Assembly: GCA_045642925.1 (NCBI GenBank)
Contig: JAZUJW010000111.1
Span: 1-60,206 of the forward strand
Direction: 5' to 3'
Source: Firm-04 sp045642925
GTDB taxonomy: Bacteria > Bacillota > Clostridia > Oscillospirales > Ruminococcaceae
Length of the DNA: 60,206 bases
The position numbers and the translations under genes are program-made. The notes under the pieces are model-generated. The model did not search any database. It saw nothing but the letters and a program-made list of their open reading frames with translations, and was not told where the DNA came from. Shown here in pieces: positions 33,985 to 42,565 of this stretch (the first letter of the stretch is position 1; every line of letters starts with the position of its first letter).

Positions 33985-35719
33985 TTTTCTCACCCGCTTT
34001 CTTCGATTGTGATGCGTAGATATCCTGATAGACCTTGCAGGATTGCAGAAGTTTTTCATGTGTATCGCAAGCAATGACCGTTCCGTTTTCCAGTACGGCA
34101 ATGCGGTCTGCGTGCTGTACGGAGGAGATGCGCTGTGCGATGATGATTTTTGTAGTGTCGTGATACTGTGTACGCAGGGCATTTTGCAGATTTGCTTCCG
34201 TTTTGAAATCGAGTGCGGAGGTGGAATCATCGAGAATGAGAATTTCTGCTTTTTTGAGCAATCCGCGGCTGATGGCGATTCTCTGCCGCTGACCGCCCGA
34301 AAGACTCATGCCGGATTCTGTCACGGGTGTGTCGTACTGCTGCGGCTGCTGCATGATGAAATCATCAGCCTGTGCCGCAAGGGCGGCGGCGCGCACCTCA
34401 TCTTCTGTGGCATCCGGCTTTCCAAGCAAAATGTTTTCGCGGATGGTCGTGCTGAACAATTCGCTCTTTTGCAGCACAATCGAGATTTTATCGCGCAGTT
34501 CTGAAAGTTTGTAATCTTTGACGTTGATGCCGTCCACTTCCACGCTGCCTGCCGTGACATCGTAAAAGCGGGGAATCAGGTGAATAAGCGAACTTTTGCC
34601 GCAGCCCGTTTCGCCGATGACCGCAAGCGTTTCACCCTTTCCAACGTGCAGCGAAATATCATGCAGAATGTTGACACCCGAATCGGGAAATGCAAAGCTG
34701 ACACCATTGAATGTTACCGTACCGACCTCATTTGTCTGCACAGCGCCCTGACCGTCAGCAATCGGACTTTCACTTGTCAGAATCTCTTTCAAACGTTTGG
34801 TGGAAGTGATGCCGCGTGTGACATTCTGGAAAATCATGGCAAGCATCATCATGCCGTTGAGAATTTGCGAGAGATAGGTCACAGCCGCCATGACAGTACC
34901 GGGGGCGATGCTGCTGTCCTGCACGCGCAGAGAACCGATGTAAATAATGGCAATGGTTGCGAGATTCAGTACGATGTTCATGACAGGGCGCATATAGGAC
35001 ATCAGTATGAGAACCCGAAACTGCGTGTTTACCAGATTATCGTTACTTTGGGCGAAACGTTCGTTTTCGCGGTCTTCCTGTACAAAAGCCTTGACAACAC
35101 GCGCACCTGCGATGCTTTCCTGAATGACAGTGTTCATGTGGTCGATGCGGGATTGCAGAAGCTGAAACAAGGGATTGGTTTTCCAGAGTACGAATCCGAT
35201 TTCCAGCAGAATCAGCGGCAGGGCAATTGCAATGACCGTGCCGAAATCGGCAGCCAGCGAAACCAGTGCGATACTGCCTGCAATGAAAAACATAATACAG
35301 CGCACGCAGCTTCGAATGATTTGTGCGACCATGGTTTCCATCTGGGTGACGTCATTGGTGGTGCGGGTAATCAGTGAGCCGACAGAAAAATCGTCTGTTT
35401 GTGAGAAGGAGAAGTGCATAATGCGTTCAAATGCTGATTTGCGGATATCGTTGCCGAATTTCTGACTGCAAACATTTGCAAAGATTGCACTCAGAATACC
35501 ACTGATTCCGCCGCCGATGACAATGAGAATCATTTTGAGTCCCGTGTTTGTGACGATGTTCATGTCGGGAAGGTTGTTGTTGTTCAGACCAAGAATGCCG
35601 TTATCGACAATTTCCGCCATCATGCGAGGCTGCACAAGGTCAACATAGACTTCCAGAATCATGAAGACTGCAGCAAACAGCGCAAAGTGCCAATATTTTT
35701 TGAGGTGTTTGAAAACCAA
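33977..35719 (-). CDS. ABC exporter half-transporter, subunit with degenerate Walker B
   Basis: Protein of 580 residues. Start set at a TTG (35719) with AAGGA 10 nt upstream; a GTG and an ATG-less extension lie on the ribosome site itself. Six membrane helices, then GETGCGKSS, canonical signature MSLSGGQRQR and Walker B LILDDSTSALD, where Asp replaces the catalytic Glu. Degenerate Walker B here plus degenerate signature in the partner means one of the two ATP sites is non-hydrolytic, as in heterodimeric exporters. Cotranscribed with its partner. Confidence 0.9.
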   Translation of the reverse strand: MVFKHLKKYWHFALFAAVFMILEVYVDLVQPRMMAEIVDNGILGLNNNNLPDMNIVTNTGLKMILIVIGGGISGILSAIFANVCSQKFGNDIRKSAFERIMHFSFSQTDDFSVGSLITRTTNDVTQMETMVAQIIRSCVRCIMFFIAGSIALVSLAADFGTVIAIALPLILLEIGFVLWKTNPLFQLLQSRIDHMNTVIQESIAGARVVKAFVQEDRENERFAQSNDNLVNTQFRVLILMSYMRPVMNIVLNLATIAIIYIGSLRVQDSSIAPGTVMAAVTYLSQILNGMMMLAMIFQNVTRGITSTKRLKEILTSESPIADGQGAVQTNEVGTVTFNGVSFAFPDSGVNILHDISLHVGKGETLAVIGETGCGKSSLIHLIPRFYDVTAGSVEVDGINVKDYKLSELRDKISIVLQKSELFSTTIRENILLGKPDATEDEVRAAALAAQADDFIMQQPQQYDTPVTESGMSLSGGQRQRIAISRGLLKKAEILILDDSTSALDFKTEANLQNALRTQYHDTTKIIIAQRISSVQHADRIAVLENGTVIACDTHEKLLQSCKVYQDIYASQSKKAGEKNG

Positions 35720-35781
35720 ATCTGACACGTCCTTTCTTATAGGCAATACTGCGTGACTTGTTAGCGCATCAATACATAAAC

Positions 35782-35810
35782 ATTATATTAGAATCTCATG
35801 GAAAAGTCAA
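35782..35810 (-). promoter_or_regulatory. Promoter of the ABC exporter operon
   Basis: Minus-strand TTGACT (35805-35810) and TATAAT (35782-35787), 17-nt spacer. Confidence 0.8.
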
Positions 35811-35860
35811 GAAAAAAGCATCCGTATGCGAAGAAGTTGTATCTGCCATGCGTCTATAAT

Positions 35861-35956
35861 ATGATGGTTCAATACTCTCTCATCTCTATGTATTCCAAGG
35901 CTGCCGTTGCGATTGCCGCATTGATTCTGGTGGAGTTTCTGCTGCTCGGAATCTGA
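35861..35956 (+). CDS. Candidate 31-aa hydrophobic peptide
   Basis: Reads MMVQYSLISMYSKAAVAIAA and then ILVEFLLLGI, a single predicted membrane helix. A TATAAT lies directly before the ATG, but there is no ribosome site and no matching -35 box. It could be a small toxin-like peptide or chance. Confidence 0.2.
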   Translation: MMVQYSLISMYSKAAVAIAALILVEFLLLGI

Positions 35957-36099
35957 TGAAATCATCTGCGCGGCTTCCACTTATATCATAAAGCCGCTGG
36001 AAAGTCAATATGTATCAGAATGATATCAACACATCTCTGTAAAAAAGCCAAGAATTCCTTTCAAATTGTAGTCACGCAAAAACAAGTTGGAGGTTCGTT

Positions 36100-36222
36100 A
36101 TGGCAAAAAAGAAACCATACTGTTTGAGTATGGTTTCCTTTTTATCTCATTCACGCTGCACGGATTGGAATAAAGATGCAAACTACCGTTCTGCCAAAGA
36201 ATTCTATCCAGCGATATCCTGA
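36100..36222 (+). CDS. Candidate 40-aa peptide whose start lies in a terminator hairpin
   Basis: A strong ribosome site (GGAGG, 7 nt) precedes ATGGCAAAAAAG, and the frame stays open for 40 codons, but codons 4-12 run through a terminator hairpin. The peptide has no recognisable features. It may be a remnant of a gene start, or the hairpin may act in translation-coupled attenuation. Confidence 0.25.
   Translation: MAKKKPYCLSMVSFLSHSRCTDWNKDANYRSAKEFYPAIS
36104..36143. terminator. Terminator for the lipoprotein gene, possibly bidirectional
   Basis: Perfect 10-bp stem AAACCATACT/AGTATGGTTT with a 5-nt loop and T runs on both sides. Confidence 0.75.
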
Positions 36223-36223
36223 A

Positions 36224-37027
36224 TCACACCGGCAGCCAACGCATCAGGAAATGGTTCATGATCTGGGTATCTTTGCCAAAGCGGAAATAATAGCCGGTCG
36301 GATATAGGATCTTGCTTTTTACCATATACCTTACCCCATCAACACCTTCATTTTCCGATGGCTCAGGATTTTTTTCCAGCAGGTCATTCAGCCGCAGATC
36401 CATCGGGAACGAGAATTTCAGGATCTCATTTGCTTCCTCAATACCATTGACAATCGTAGAAACCATGCTCTCAGACGTATCGTTGCGAATGGTATCCGTC
36501 AGATTGAATTCAACCGTTGACAATACACATTCCTTGCAGGGAAGAAGATGTTCCGTCGGGTTAAAGCCCGTGAAACGCACATGAACCGTCTGATTGATGT
36601 AGAAATTAAACGCCACGGTTTCTTGATTGACACCCATCTCATGATTGAGGAAGTCCAGTTCAATATCCGCATTGTTAAACTCCATTCCTGCATCCAGAAG
36701 GTCGCCGATCGTATTGACGCCGAGTTGGAACACCTGTCCGTTATACGCAAACGCGTACTTTTCCATATCAACATACTGTTCGCTAAGTCCCGGAACAAGC
36801 GCAAAATCCAAATGATAATCCCTGCTGACTTCCTGTGCTTCCGTCTGTACTTCAGATGCGGCTATTTCAGCGGGAGTGGTTTCTGACGTACTTTCCTGTG
36901 CTGTCGTGGTCGATTCTGCGGTATCGCTGTCAGTGTTTTTTGTGGATGCGCCACAGGATGTCAGTCCGATCAGCGCCGCAGAACAAACAGCAAGTCCTGC
37001 AAGTTTCAAGTTTGTGATTTTCTTCAC
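36224..37027 (-). CDS. Secreted lipoprotein of unknown function
   Basis: Protein of 267 residues from a GTG start with AGGAAAAG upstream. Signal peptide with lipobox LTSC (Cys at about 25). A Thr/Ser/Glu-rich linker follows to about residue 65, then a beta-rich domain (HLDFALVPGLSEQYVDMEKYAFAYNGQVFQLGVNTIGDLLDAG). It is probably surface-bound. No family recognised. Single-gene unit with a leader hairpin. Confidence 0.75.
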   Translation of the reverse strand: MKKITNLKLAGLAVCSAALIGLTSCGASTKNTDSDTAESTTTAQESTSETTPAEIAASEVQTEAQEVSRDYHLDFALVPGLSEQYVDMEKYAFAYNGQVFQLGVNTIGDLLDAGMEFNNADIELDFLNHEMGVNQETVAFNFYINQTVHVRFTGFNPTEHLLPCKECVLSTVEFNLTDTIRNDTSESMVSTIVNGIEEANEILKFSFPMDLRLNDLLEKNPEPSENEGVDGVRYMVKSKILYPTGYYFRFGKDTQIMNHFLMRWLPV

Positions 37028-37043
37028 GATTCTTTTCCTCCAT

Positions 37044-37087
37044 AAAAAAAGAGAAACGCAGATACTTCCGCAAGATGTTTCCCTTTT
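37044..37087 (-). terminator. Leader hairpin/attenuator before the lipoprotein
   Basis: Arms AAAAGAGAAAC (37047-37057) and GTTTCCCTTTT (37077-37087) pair with one mismatch, with a run of Ts on the minus strand ending only ~17 nt before the GTG start. It looks like an intrinsic terminator inside the 5' leader, so expression may be attenuated. Confidence 0.5.
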
Positions 37088-37108
37088 GTATTGATGTGGT
37101 CTAAGGAA

Positions 37109-37137
37109 ATTATAGCCGAAAATACATCGCTTGTCAA
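37109..37137 (-). promoter_or_regulatory. Promoter of the lipoprotein gene
   Basis: Minus-strand TTGACA (37132-37137) and TATAAT (37109-37114), 17-nt spacer; consensus boxes. Confidence 0.85.
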
Positions 37138-37263
37138 TGATTCAGCCATTCTCGCGCACAGAATCGTCAATTCGGTTATAAATTGTTCAGCGCCTACGAA
37201 AATTTACATAAGTTCAGGACAGGCGCTCCTGTCCGCATTCGGCGTGCCGCCTTCTCATCGTGC

Positions 37264-37292
37264 TTGACCGTTCCCATGAACTGTGTTATAAT
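37264..37292 (+). promoter_or_regulatory. Promoter of the ECF transporter operon
   Basis: TTGACC (37264-37269) and TATAAT (37287-37292), 17-nt spacer. Confidence 0.8.
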
Positions 37293-37325
37293 ATCCATAT
37301 CAGAAATATAGAAAGGATGTCGGCA

Positions 37326-38219
37326 GTGACCGAATATCAGAAAACAGATTGCTTTTCCCGTTTTCACCCTGTGGTCAATTTTACATTTTTTGCCCTTGTC
37401 ATCAGCTTTTCGATGACGCTCACACATCCTGTTTGTCAAGCTGTATCGTTGATTTGCAGTATTGCTTATGCAATGGCGCTATGCGGCTTTCGGGGTGTTT
37501 GTTTCTGTCTGAAATATGCATTGCCAATGGTACTTCTGTCGGCGGTTCTGAATCCCGCATTCAGTCACGGCGGCGTAACGATCCTGACCTATCTTCCAAG
37601 CGGCAATCCGCTGACACTCGAAAGCATCCTGTACGGCATTTCATCCGGCTGTATGCTTGGAACGCTTCTCATATGGTTTTTATGTTTCCAAACAATCATG
37701 ACATCGGACAAATTTGTCTACCTGTTCGGCAGGTTCGTCCCCATTCTCTCCCTTCTGCTGAGCATGATCCTGCGATTCATCCCCAAATTCAAAGAGCAAC
37801 TGCACACTGTCAGCAACGCACAGAAATGCATTGGCAGAAACGCTGAAAATGGCACGCTCCTGCACAGACTGAAAACTGCGGTGAAAATTTTCTCCATTAC
37901 GGTCACATGGTCATTGGAAAATGCCATTGAAACGGCAGACAGCATGAAATCACGCGGATATGGTCTGAAAGGAAGGACTGCGTTTTCCGTTTATCAATGG
38001 GAAGAACGCGACATCATCGCAATGGCATGGCTGATTTTTTGCGGATTTACGGAAATTTGCGGACAACTTGCGGGCGGTACCGCATGGCATTATCTTCCAA
38101 AGACAGACGGTGCAGATGTCAATGCAATGACGATTTTTTTGCAGGCGATATACCTTTTACTTTGCATGACACCTTTAATGCTGCACGCACGGGAGGCACT
38201 CCGATGGAAAAAATCCTGA
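37326..38219 (+). CDS. ecfT: ECF transporter T component
   Basis: Protein of 297 residues from a GTG start with AAAGGA 8 nt upstream (an ATG at 37317 overlaps the ribosome site). The EcfT pattern is clear: HPVVNFTFFALVISFSMTLTHP at the start, four or more membrane helices, and the ATPase-coupling region SLLLSMILRFIPKFKEQ and ENAIETADSMKSRGYGLKGRT, whose two short charged motifs contact the ATPases. The end overlaps the next gene by 16 nt. It supplies the transmembrane scaffold for the fused partner. Confidence 0.9.
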   Translation: MTEYQKTDCFSRFHPVVNFTFFALVISFSMTLTHPVCQAVSLICSIAYAMALCGFRGVCFCLKYALPMVLLSAVLNPAFSHGGVTILTYLPSGNPLTLESILYGISSGCMLGTLLIWFLCFQTIMTSDKFVYLFGRFVPILSLLLSMILRFIPKFKEQLHTVSNAQKCIGRNAENGTLLHRLKTAVKIFSITVTWSLENAIETADSMKSRGYGLKGRTAFSVYQWEERDIIAMAWLIFCGFTEICGQLAGGTAWHYLPKTDGADVNAMTIFLQAIYLLLCMTPLMLHAREALRWKKS

Positions 38220-40843
38220 TCGAAAAATTCAGTTTTGCATACCCGCAGCAGCAGCCCGCCCTTGAAAATGTTGATCTCAGCGTGGAAAAAGGAGATTTTC
38301 TGCTGATTTGCGGAAAATCAGGATGCGGAAAATCCACCCTGCTGCGGCAGCTGAAACCCGCACTTTCCCCGAACGGCACAAAAAATGGTAAAATCTTGAT
38401 TGACGGCACTGTTCTGGAAGACATGGATGTGCGGCGACAGACTTCGGAAATCGGATTCGTACAGCAGTCGCCTGAAAACCAGATCGTCACGGATAAAGTC
38501 TGGCACGAACTTGCATTCGGACTGGAAAGCCTTGGAGAAGATACCCAGACGATACGCAGACGTGTTTCGGAAATCGCTTCGTTTTTTGGATTAGAGAACT
38601 TGTTTTATCATGATACAGCGTCACTTTCAGGTGGTCAGAAACAGCTTTTGAATCTTGCTGCGGTCATGGTCATGCAGCCTTCCGTCCTGATTTTAGACGA
38701 ACCGACCAGTCAGCTTGACCCGATTGCCGCCGCTGATTTTCTTGCGGTACTGGCAAAAATCAATCGGGAACTTGGTGTCACGATTCTCCTGACAGAGCAT
38801 CGGCTGGAAGAAGCCTTCGCTTATGCAAACAAAATCGCATATATGCAAAATGGTAAAATAACGCATATCGGCACGCCGCAGGAAATTGGCAGCGCCCTTC
38901 GGACATCGGATGATTTCTCCGCTATGCCGACTGCCATGCGCATATGGGCAGCAATTCCGAATGCGGAAAAATGTCCTGTGACCGTCAGTGAAGGAAGCCG
39001 CTTTCTGAAAGCATTCGCAGAGAACCATCCTATTGACAGCACACCGATTCCCGATGAACCGCAGCCTTTTTCAGACACCGTGCTGCGTGCGGACAAAGTG
39101 TGGTTCCGCTATGAACAAGACAGCGAAGATATAGTGAAGGGACTGGATTTTTCGCTTCACAAGGGCGAATTTTTTGCATTACTTGGCGGAAACGGTACGG
39201 GCAAAAGCACCACGCTGAAACTGCTGGCAGGACTCACAACACCATATCGCGGCGATATTGTGCGAAACGGTAAAATCGGCGTACTGCCGCAGAATCCGCA
39301 GACGTTGTTCGTGAAAAAAACAGTGTATGAGGATTTGCTGGAACTGTTCTCCGATACGGATGTTCCCAAAGCGGTTCAGGCGGAAAAAGTGCAAACTGCC
39401 GCTGAAATATGCCATATTACGCAGTTTTTTGAGCGTCACCCTTACGACCTTTCGGGCGGTGAACAACAGCGTACCGCACTGGCAAAAATCCTGCTGACAG
39501 AACCCGACCTGCTGCTGCTGGATGAACCGACAAAAGGCATGGATGCGCAGTTCAAGGCAGAATTTGCAGATATTCTGCATCAGCTTCTTGCAGAAGGGAA
39601 ATGCGTTTTCATGGTCAGCCATGATATTGAATTCTGCGCAGAATATGCCGACCGCTGTGCGTTGTTTTTTGACGGCGGCATCACCTCTGTCGGCACACCT
39701 CATGCATTTTTCAGCGGCAACAGCTTTTATACCACCGCTGCAAACCGTATGTCGCGCCACATTCTGCCAAATGCAATCACGATTCATGACGTTGTGAAGG
39801 CTTGCGGCGGTCATGTTCCCCCTGCAAAGAAAAAGCAGAGAATGTACACTGCACCGCAGAATCATGCAGAAACGCCCACCACAGAAAAGGTCAGCGCATT
39901 TCCCGCATGGAGAAAAATCACAGCAGCAGTGTTCGGGATGCTTTCGCTTGTACTGTTCTTCTATACCGCCAGCATCACCGACCTCACACAAATCATCACG
40001 CCCAATGGCATGACACCGCTTGCATGGAAACAATTCCTGATATACGGTGCATTGATTTTTTCGCTGTTTCTGACATTCCTTGCAATCGGGAAACGCAGGG
40101 CATCGCCTGTCGCCATACAAATCGAAAGCAGCAAACGCCGTCTTACAAAACGTACCAAGACCGCTGCGGCAATGATTCTGCTTGCCGTTCCGCTGACATT
40201 GTATATCGGCATCTTCTACCTCGGAAGCCGAAAATACAATTTGATCTCACTGATGATTTTATGGGAATGTATGCTCCCCTTTTTCATGATGTTCGAGAAG
40301 AAACGACCAAAGGCACGAGAAATCGCTGTGATTGCGGCGCTCTGTGCCATTGCAATTGCAGGACGTGCCGCCTTCTTCATGCTGCCTGAATTCAAGCCTG
40401 TGATGGCGGTCACGATTCTGGCAGGGGTTTCATTCGGCGGAGAAACAGGTTTTCTCGTTGGTGCGGTCACGATGCTGGCATCGAATCTCCTGTTTTCGCA
40501 AGGGCCGTGGACACCGTGGCAAATGTTCGCAATGGGTCTGGTCGGATTTCTGGCAGGACTTCTGTTCCGCAAAGGACTGCTTTGCAGGACACGTCTTTCG
40601 CTTGCGATTTTCGGCGCTGTTTCGGCAATTCTCATTTATGGCGGCATCATGAATCCTGCATCTGCACTCATCTGGAGTACCGAAACGATCAATCAGAATG
40701 TCCTTCTGACATACTATATTTCGGGATTTCCAATGGACTGCATTCATGCTTTTGCAACTGCATTTTTCCTGATGGCTGCCGCAGAACCGATGCTCGAAAA
40801 GCTTGACAGAATCAAAGTGAAATACGGCATCATTGACACTTGA
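38204..40843 (+). CDS. Fused ECF transporter A1-A2 ATPases and S component
   Basis: Protein of 879 residues from MEKILIEKFSFAYPQQQ (GGGAGG upstream). Residues 1-230: first ABC ATPase (GKSGCGKST, LSGGQKQ, LILDEPTSQLD). Residues ~285-520: second ATPase (GGNGTGKSTTLK, LSGGEQQR, LLLDEPTKGMD). Residues ~570-879: membrane region ending in a substrate-binding S component with GRAAFFMLPEFKPVMAVTILAG, SN and QGPWTPWQM, like CblT-type proteins. These are usually three genes. With EcfT alongside, two genes make a full importer. CblT is linked to cobalamin precursor salvage, so a vitamin substrate is likely but not proven. Confidence 0.88.
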   Translation: MEKILIEKFSFAYPQQQPALENVDLSVEKGDFLLICGKSGCGKSTLLRQLKPALSPNGTKNGKILIDGTVLEDMDVRRQTSEIGFVQQSPENQIVTDKVWHELAFGLESLGEDTQTIRRRVSEIASFFGLENLFYHDTASLSGGQKQLLNLAAVMVMQPSVLILDEPTSQLDPIAAADFLAVLAKINRELGVTILLTEHRLEEAFAYANKIAYMQNGKITHIGTPQEIGSALRTSDDFSAMPTAMRIWAAIPNAEKCPVTVSEGSRFLKAFAENHPIDSTPIPDEPQPFSDTVLRADKVWFRYEQDSEDIVKGLDFSLHKGEFFALLGGNGTGKSTTLKLLAGLTTPYRGDIVRNGKIGVLPQNPQTLFVKKTVYEDLLELFSDTDVPKAVQAEKVQTAAEICHITQFFERHPYDLSGGEQQRTALAKILLTEPDLLLLDEPTKGMDAQFKAEFADILHQLLAEGKCVFMVSHDIEFCAEYADRCALFFDGGITSVGTPHAFFSGNSFYTTAANRMSRHILPNAITIHDVVKACGGHVPPAKKKQRMYTAPQNHAETPTTEKVSAFPAWRKITAAVFGMLSLVLFFYTASITDLTQIITPNGMTPLAWKQFLIYGALIFSLFLTFLAIGKRRASPVAIQIESSKRRLTKRTKTAAAMILLAVPLTLYIGIFYLGSRKYNLISLMILWECMLPFFMMFEKKRPKAREIAVIAALCAIAIAGRAAFFMLPEFKPVMAVTILAGVSFGGETGFLVGAVTMLASNLLFSQGPWTPWQMFAMGLVGFLAGLLFRKGLLCRTRLSLAIFGAVSAILIYGGIMNPASALIWSTETINQNVLLTYYISGFPMDCIHAFATAFFLMAAAEPMLEKLDRIKVKYGIIDT

Positions 40844-40862
40844 ACATGATTCCCTGAACAAC

Positions 40863-40899
40863 AAAAAGGATATGCCCACCCAAGGCATATCCTTTTTTT
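40863..40899. terminator. Bidirectional terminator
   Basis: Stem AAAAAGGATATGCC/GGCATATCCTTTTT, loop of 7, with T runs on both strands. It serves the ECF operon and the convergent LytTR regulator gene. Confidence 0.9.
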
Positions 40900-40973
40900 C
40901 ATATTCAGGAGAGAAAAAAAGATTGTATCGAACCATCGTCCGAATGCAATCCATCCTTTCCTATATTCATCGC

Positions 40974-41696
40974 TTACAGTTCAGAAAGCCGTGCGTGTAC
41001 TGCCCGCAGCCGTCCCCTGCTGATTTGCAGCACATGATTGTCGCTCAGCCTGACTTCCTTGGGACTCGCTGCGACAATGTGCTGTAAATTCACATACTCT
41101 CCGCGCGATACGCAAAGAAAACGCTCATTGCAGCCCGCAATCAGGTCAGGGATCTTTCCGTATACCGTAAAATTACCTGCCCGTGTCTGGAATGCGACAC
41201 GCTTGCCATACGCTTTCAAATACAACACCTCACGGACGCGGATAATATGCCGCGTATTTTCCAGCGTATATTCCAGAAATTCATGTCCATGACGAAACTG
41301 ATGCAGCAAGCTTTTCAGGCAAGCGGCAAAATATTCATAGGAAATCGGCTTGCATAAAAAACCGCTCGGACGAATGCGGAACAATTCGATCGGGTACTCC
41401 TGCCCTGATGAAAGAATGACGATCTGTGTATCGTGGTCACGCAGACGTTCCCGAATCATCAAGCCCAGTTCTGTTCCCTGATGCTCTGGAAATCCCGTAT
41501 CAATATATAATAGATCAAAATTTTCGCCTGCAAGCATTCTCTGATAAACTTTCTCACAGGATGTAATGTACTCCACAGACAATTCAAAATCATCGTCGAT
41601 TTGATACTGCACGAAATATTGCCTGAGCATTTGCAACAAGGCGTTGTGATATCCAACGACAGCAATTCTCAACATTTGGTTTTCTGTCAACTCCAT
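40974..41696 (-). CDS. LytTR-family response regulator
   Basis: Protein of 240 residues. Receiver domain 1-125 with phospho-acceptor Asp in LLYIDTGFP, Ser/Thr switch in VILSSG, and Lys in GFLCKPIS. LytTR DNA-binding domain 140-240 (VREVLYLKAYGKRVAFQTRAG through QISRGRLRAVHARL). This is the AgrA/ComE layout. The ribosome site is weak, and the ATG at 41675 is an alternative start. No histidine kinase is adjacent, so the partner must be elsewhere. It is divergent from the secreted protease gene, whose promoter region has a LytTR-like repeat pair. Confidence 0.9.
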   Translation of the reverse strand: MELTENQMLRIAVVGYHNALLQMLRQYFVQYQIDDDFELSVEYITSCEKVYQRMLAGENFDLLYIDTGFPEHQGTELGLMIRERLRDHDTQIVILSSGQEYPIELFRIRPSGFLCKPISYEYFAACLKSLLHQFRHGHEFLEYTLENTRHIIRVREVLYLKAYGKRVAFQTRAGNFTVYGKIPDLIAGCNERFLCVSRGEYVNLQHIVAASPKEVRLSDNHVLQISRGRLRAVHARLSEL

Positions 41697-41755
41697 TTCT
41701 CTGCAATTTGTTCAGCAGCTTCCGCCTTGTAACGGCATACTGTCAGCCCACAGTT

Positions 41756-41784
41756 ATTATATCAAAAAGCACATGAAAAGTCAA
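41756..41784 (-). promoter_or_regulatory. Promoter of the LytTR response regulator
   Basis: Minus-strand TTGACT (41779-41784) and TATAAT (41756-41761), 17-nt spacer. Confidence 0.8.
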
Positions 41785-42028
41785 GCATCTAAATGAAAAT
41801 CAAATTGCAATATCGTCCATGAAATAACATATGCGGCGTTAAAAATACAGTCCGAAAAGCGCTATACTTGGGAATTCTCCGCACACAAAGTGCTATTGGT
41901 TTTTTTATTTAAATTTTCTATAATCATATTTATTTTTAATGAAATTGGCGAACAGCATATGCAAGCAAATGCGTTCTCCTGCCGTATCGCGGCTTTCTTT
42001 CTATGCATCGCATATCAACGTACCGTTT

Positions 42029-42091
42029 ATACCCAAAATCCATACCATTCATACCCAAACCCATTCTTTGACTTTCAAAATATGCTATAAT
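42029..42091 (+). promoter_or_regulatory. Candidate LytTR-activated promoter of the protease gene
   Basis: Direct repeat ATACCCAAA at 42029-42037 and 42051-42059, offset 22 bp, followed by TATAAT at 42086-42091. No -35 box lies at the right distance (TTGACT is only 12 nt from the -10), which is what an activator-dependent LytTR promoter would show. Confidence 0.55.
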
Positions 42092-42097
42092 GAATTG

Positions 42098-42111
42098 TTG
42101 TTTCGAAACAA
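42098..42111. promoter_or_regulatory. 14-bp perfect palindrome at the transcription start
   Basis: TTGTTTCGAAACAA, six bases after the -10 box. The core GTTTCGAAAC also occurs upstream of the LRR/pilin promoter (15346-15355). Likely a repressor site. Confidence 0.5.
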
Positions 42112-42565
42112 TTTTACGGGTAGCCCGTGTATGTTGTCCCTCCCCTCTTATGACGCATACACAGCTGCCCGCTTTCCTCTCCTATGGATTGGATGAAGCT
42201 ATGAACAGATACAATACACTACAGCTTTGTCAGCGCATTTTTCACGAAAATACAGCTTTCCCATAGCTGTACCATAATTGTACGAATGTACACCACACTG
42301 ACAAAGCCCACTACAATCACCATTCTGACAAACAACTTTCCCGTCCGAACACTGCATCTGCGGCAAGGCGGACGGAACATTTCATATGAACGATATCATT
42401 CTGCAAATGGCTTGTCAACGCATGGTCTTCACTGTATGCGCAACAGTTGAAAGACTCTGACAGCAATGCACGAAAGTGCAGTTTCTCAAAAACAAAACGG
42501 GTTCAAAATCGTGAACCCACAGGGTTATGGTATTTTAAAAATTAGTCTATGGAGGTACTTATAGA
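42112..42565 (+). ncRNA. Long structured 5' leader of the protease gene
   Basis: About 450 nt of leader with many hairpins: GTCCG/CGGAC pairing around 42347-42375, TGCAC-GAAA-GTGCA near 42466-42481, and GGGTTCA/TGAACCC near 42499-42518. No described riboswitch is recognised. No terminator or protein frame of quality is seen. Confidence 0.4.

Larger units (their letters stand above)
35811..36223. other. Intergenic region with short frames only
   Basis: About 410 nt. It holds the short hydrophobic frame at 35861-35956, the hairpin at 36104-36143 and the short frame at 36100-36222, all listed separately; otherwise empty. Confidence 0.4.
41697..42565. other. Divergent regulatory region, 869 nt
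   Basis: Contains the regulator promoter, a possible plus promoter (TTGGTT 41896-41901, TATAAT 41919-41924), the LytTR-like repeats, a palindrome and the long protease leader. A 66-codon frame at 41890-42090 shows no ribosome site. Within the leader a 21-codon frame at 42201-42266 (MNRYNTLQLCQRIF...) follows GGATGAAGCT and could be a leader peptide. Confidence 0.5.

Noticed and set aside
37213..37232. Hairpin GGACAGG/CCTGTCC upstream of the ECF promoter
   Set aside because: Lies outside any transcript end I can support and has no T run; probably no terminator.
41890..42090. 66-codon plus-strand frame upstream of the protease
   Set aside because: No ribosome site and low-complexity start; it also covers the likely regulatory repeats.
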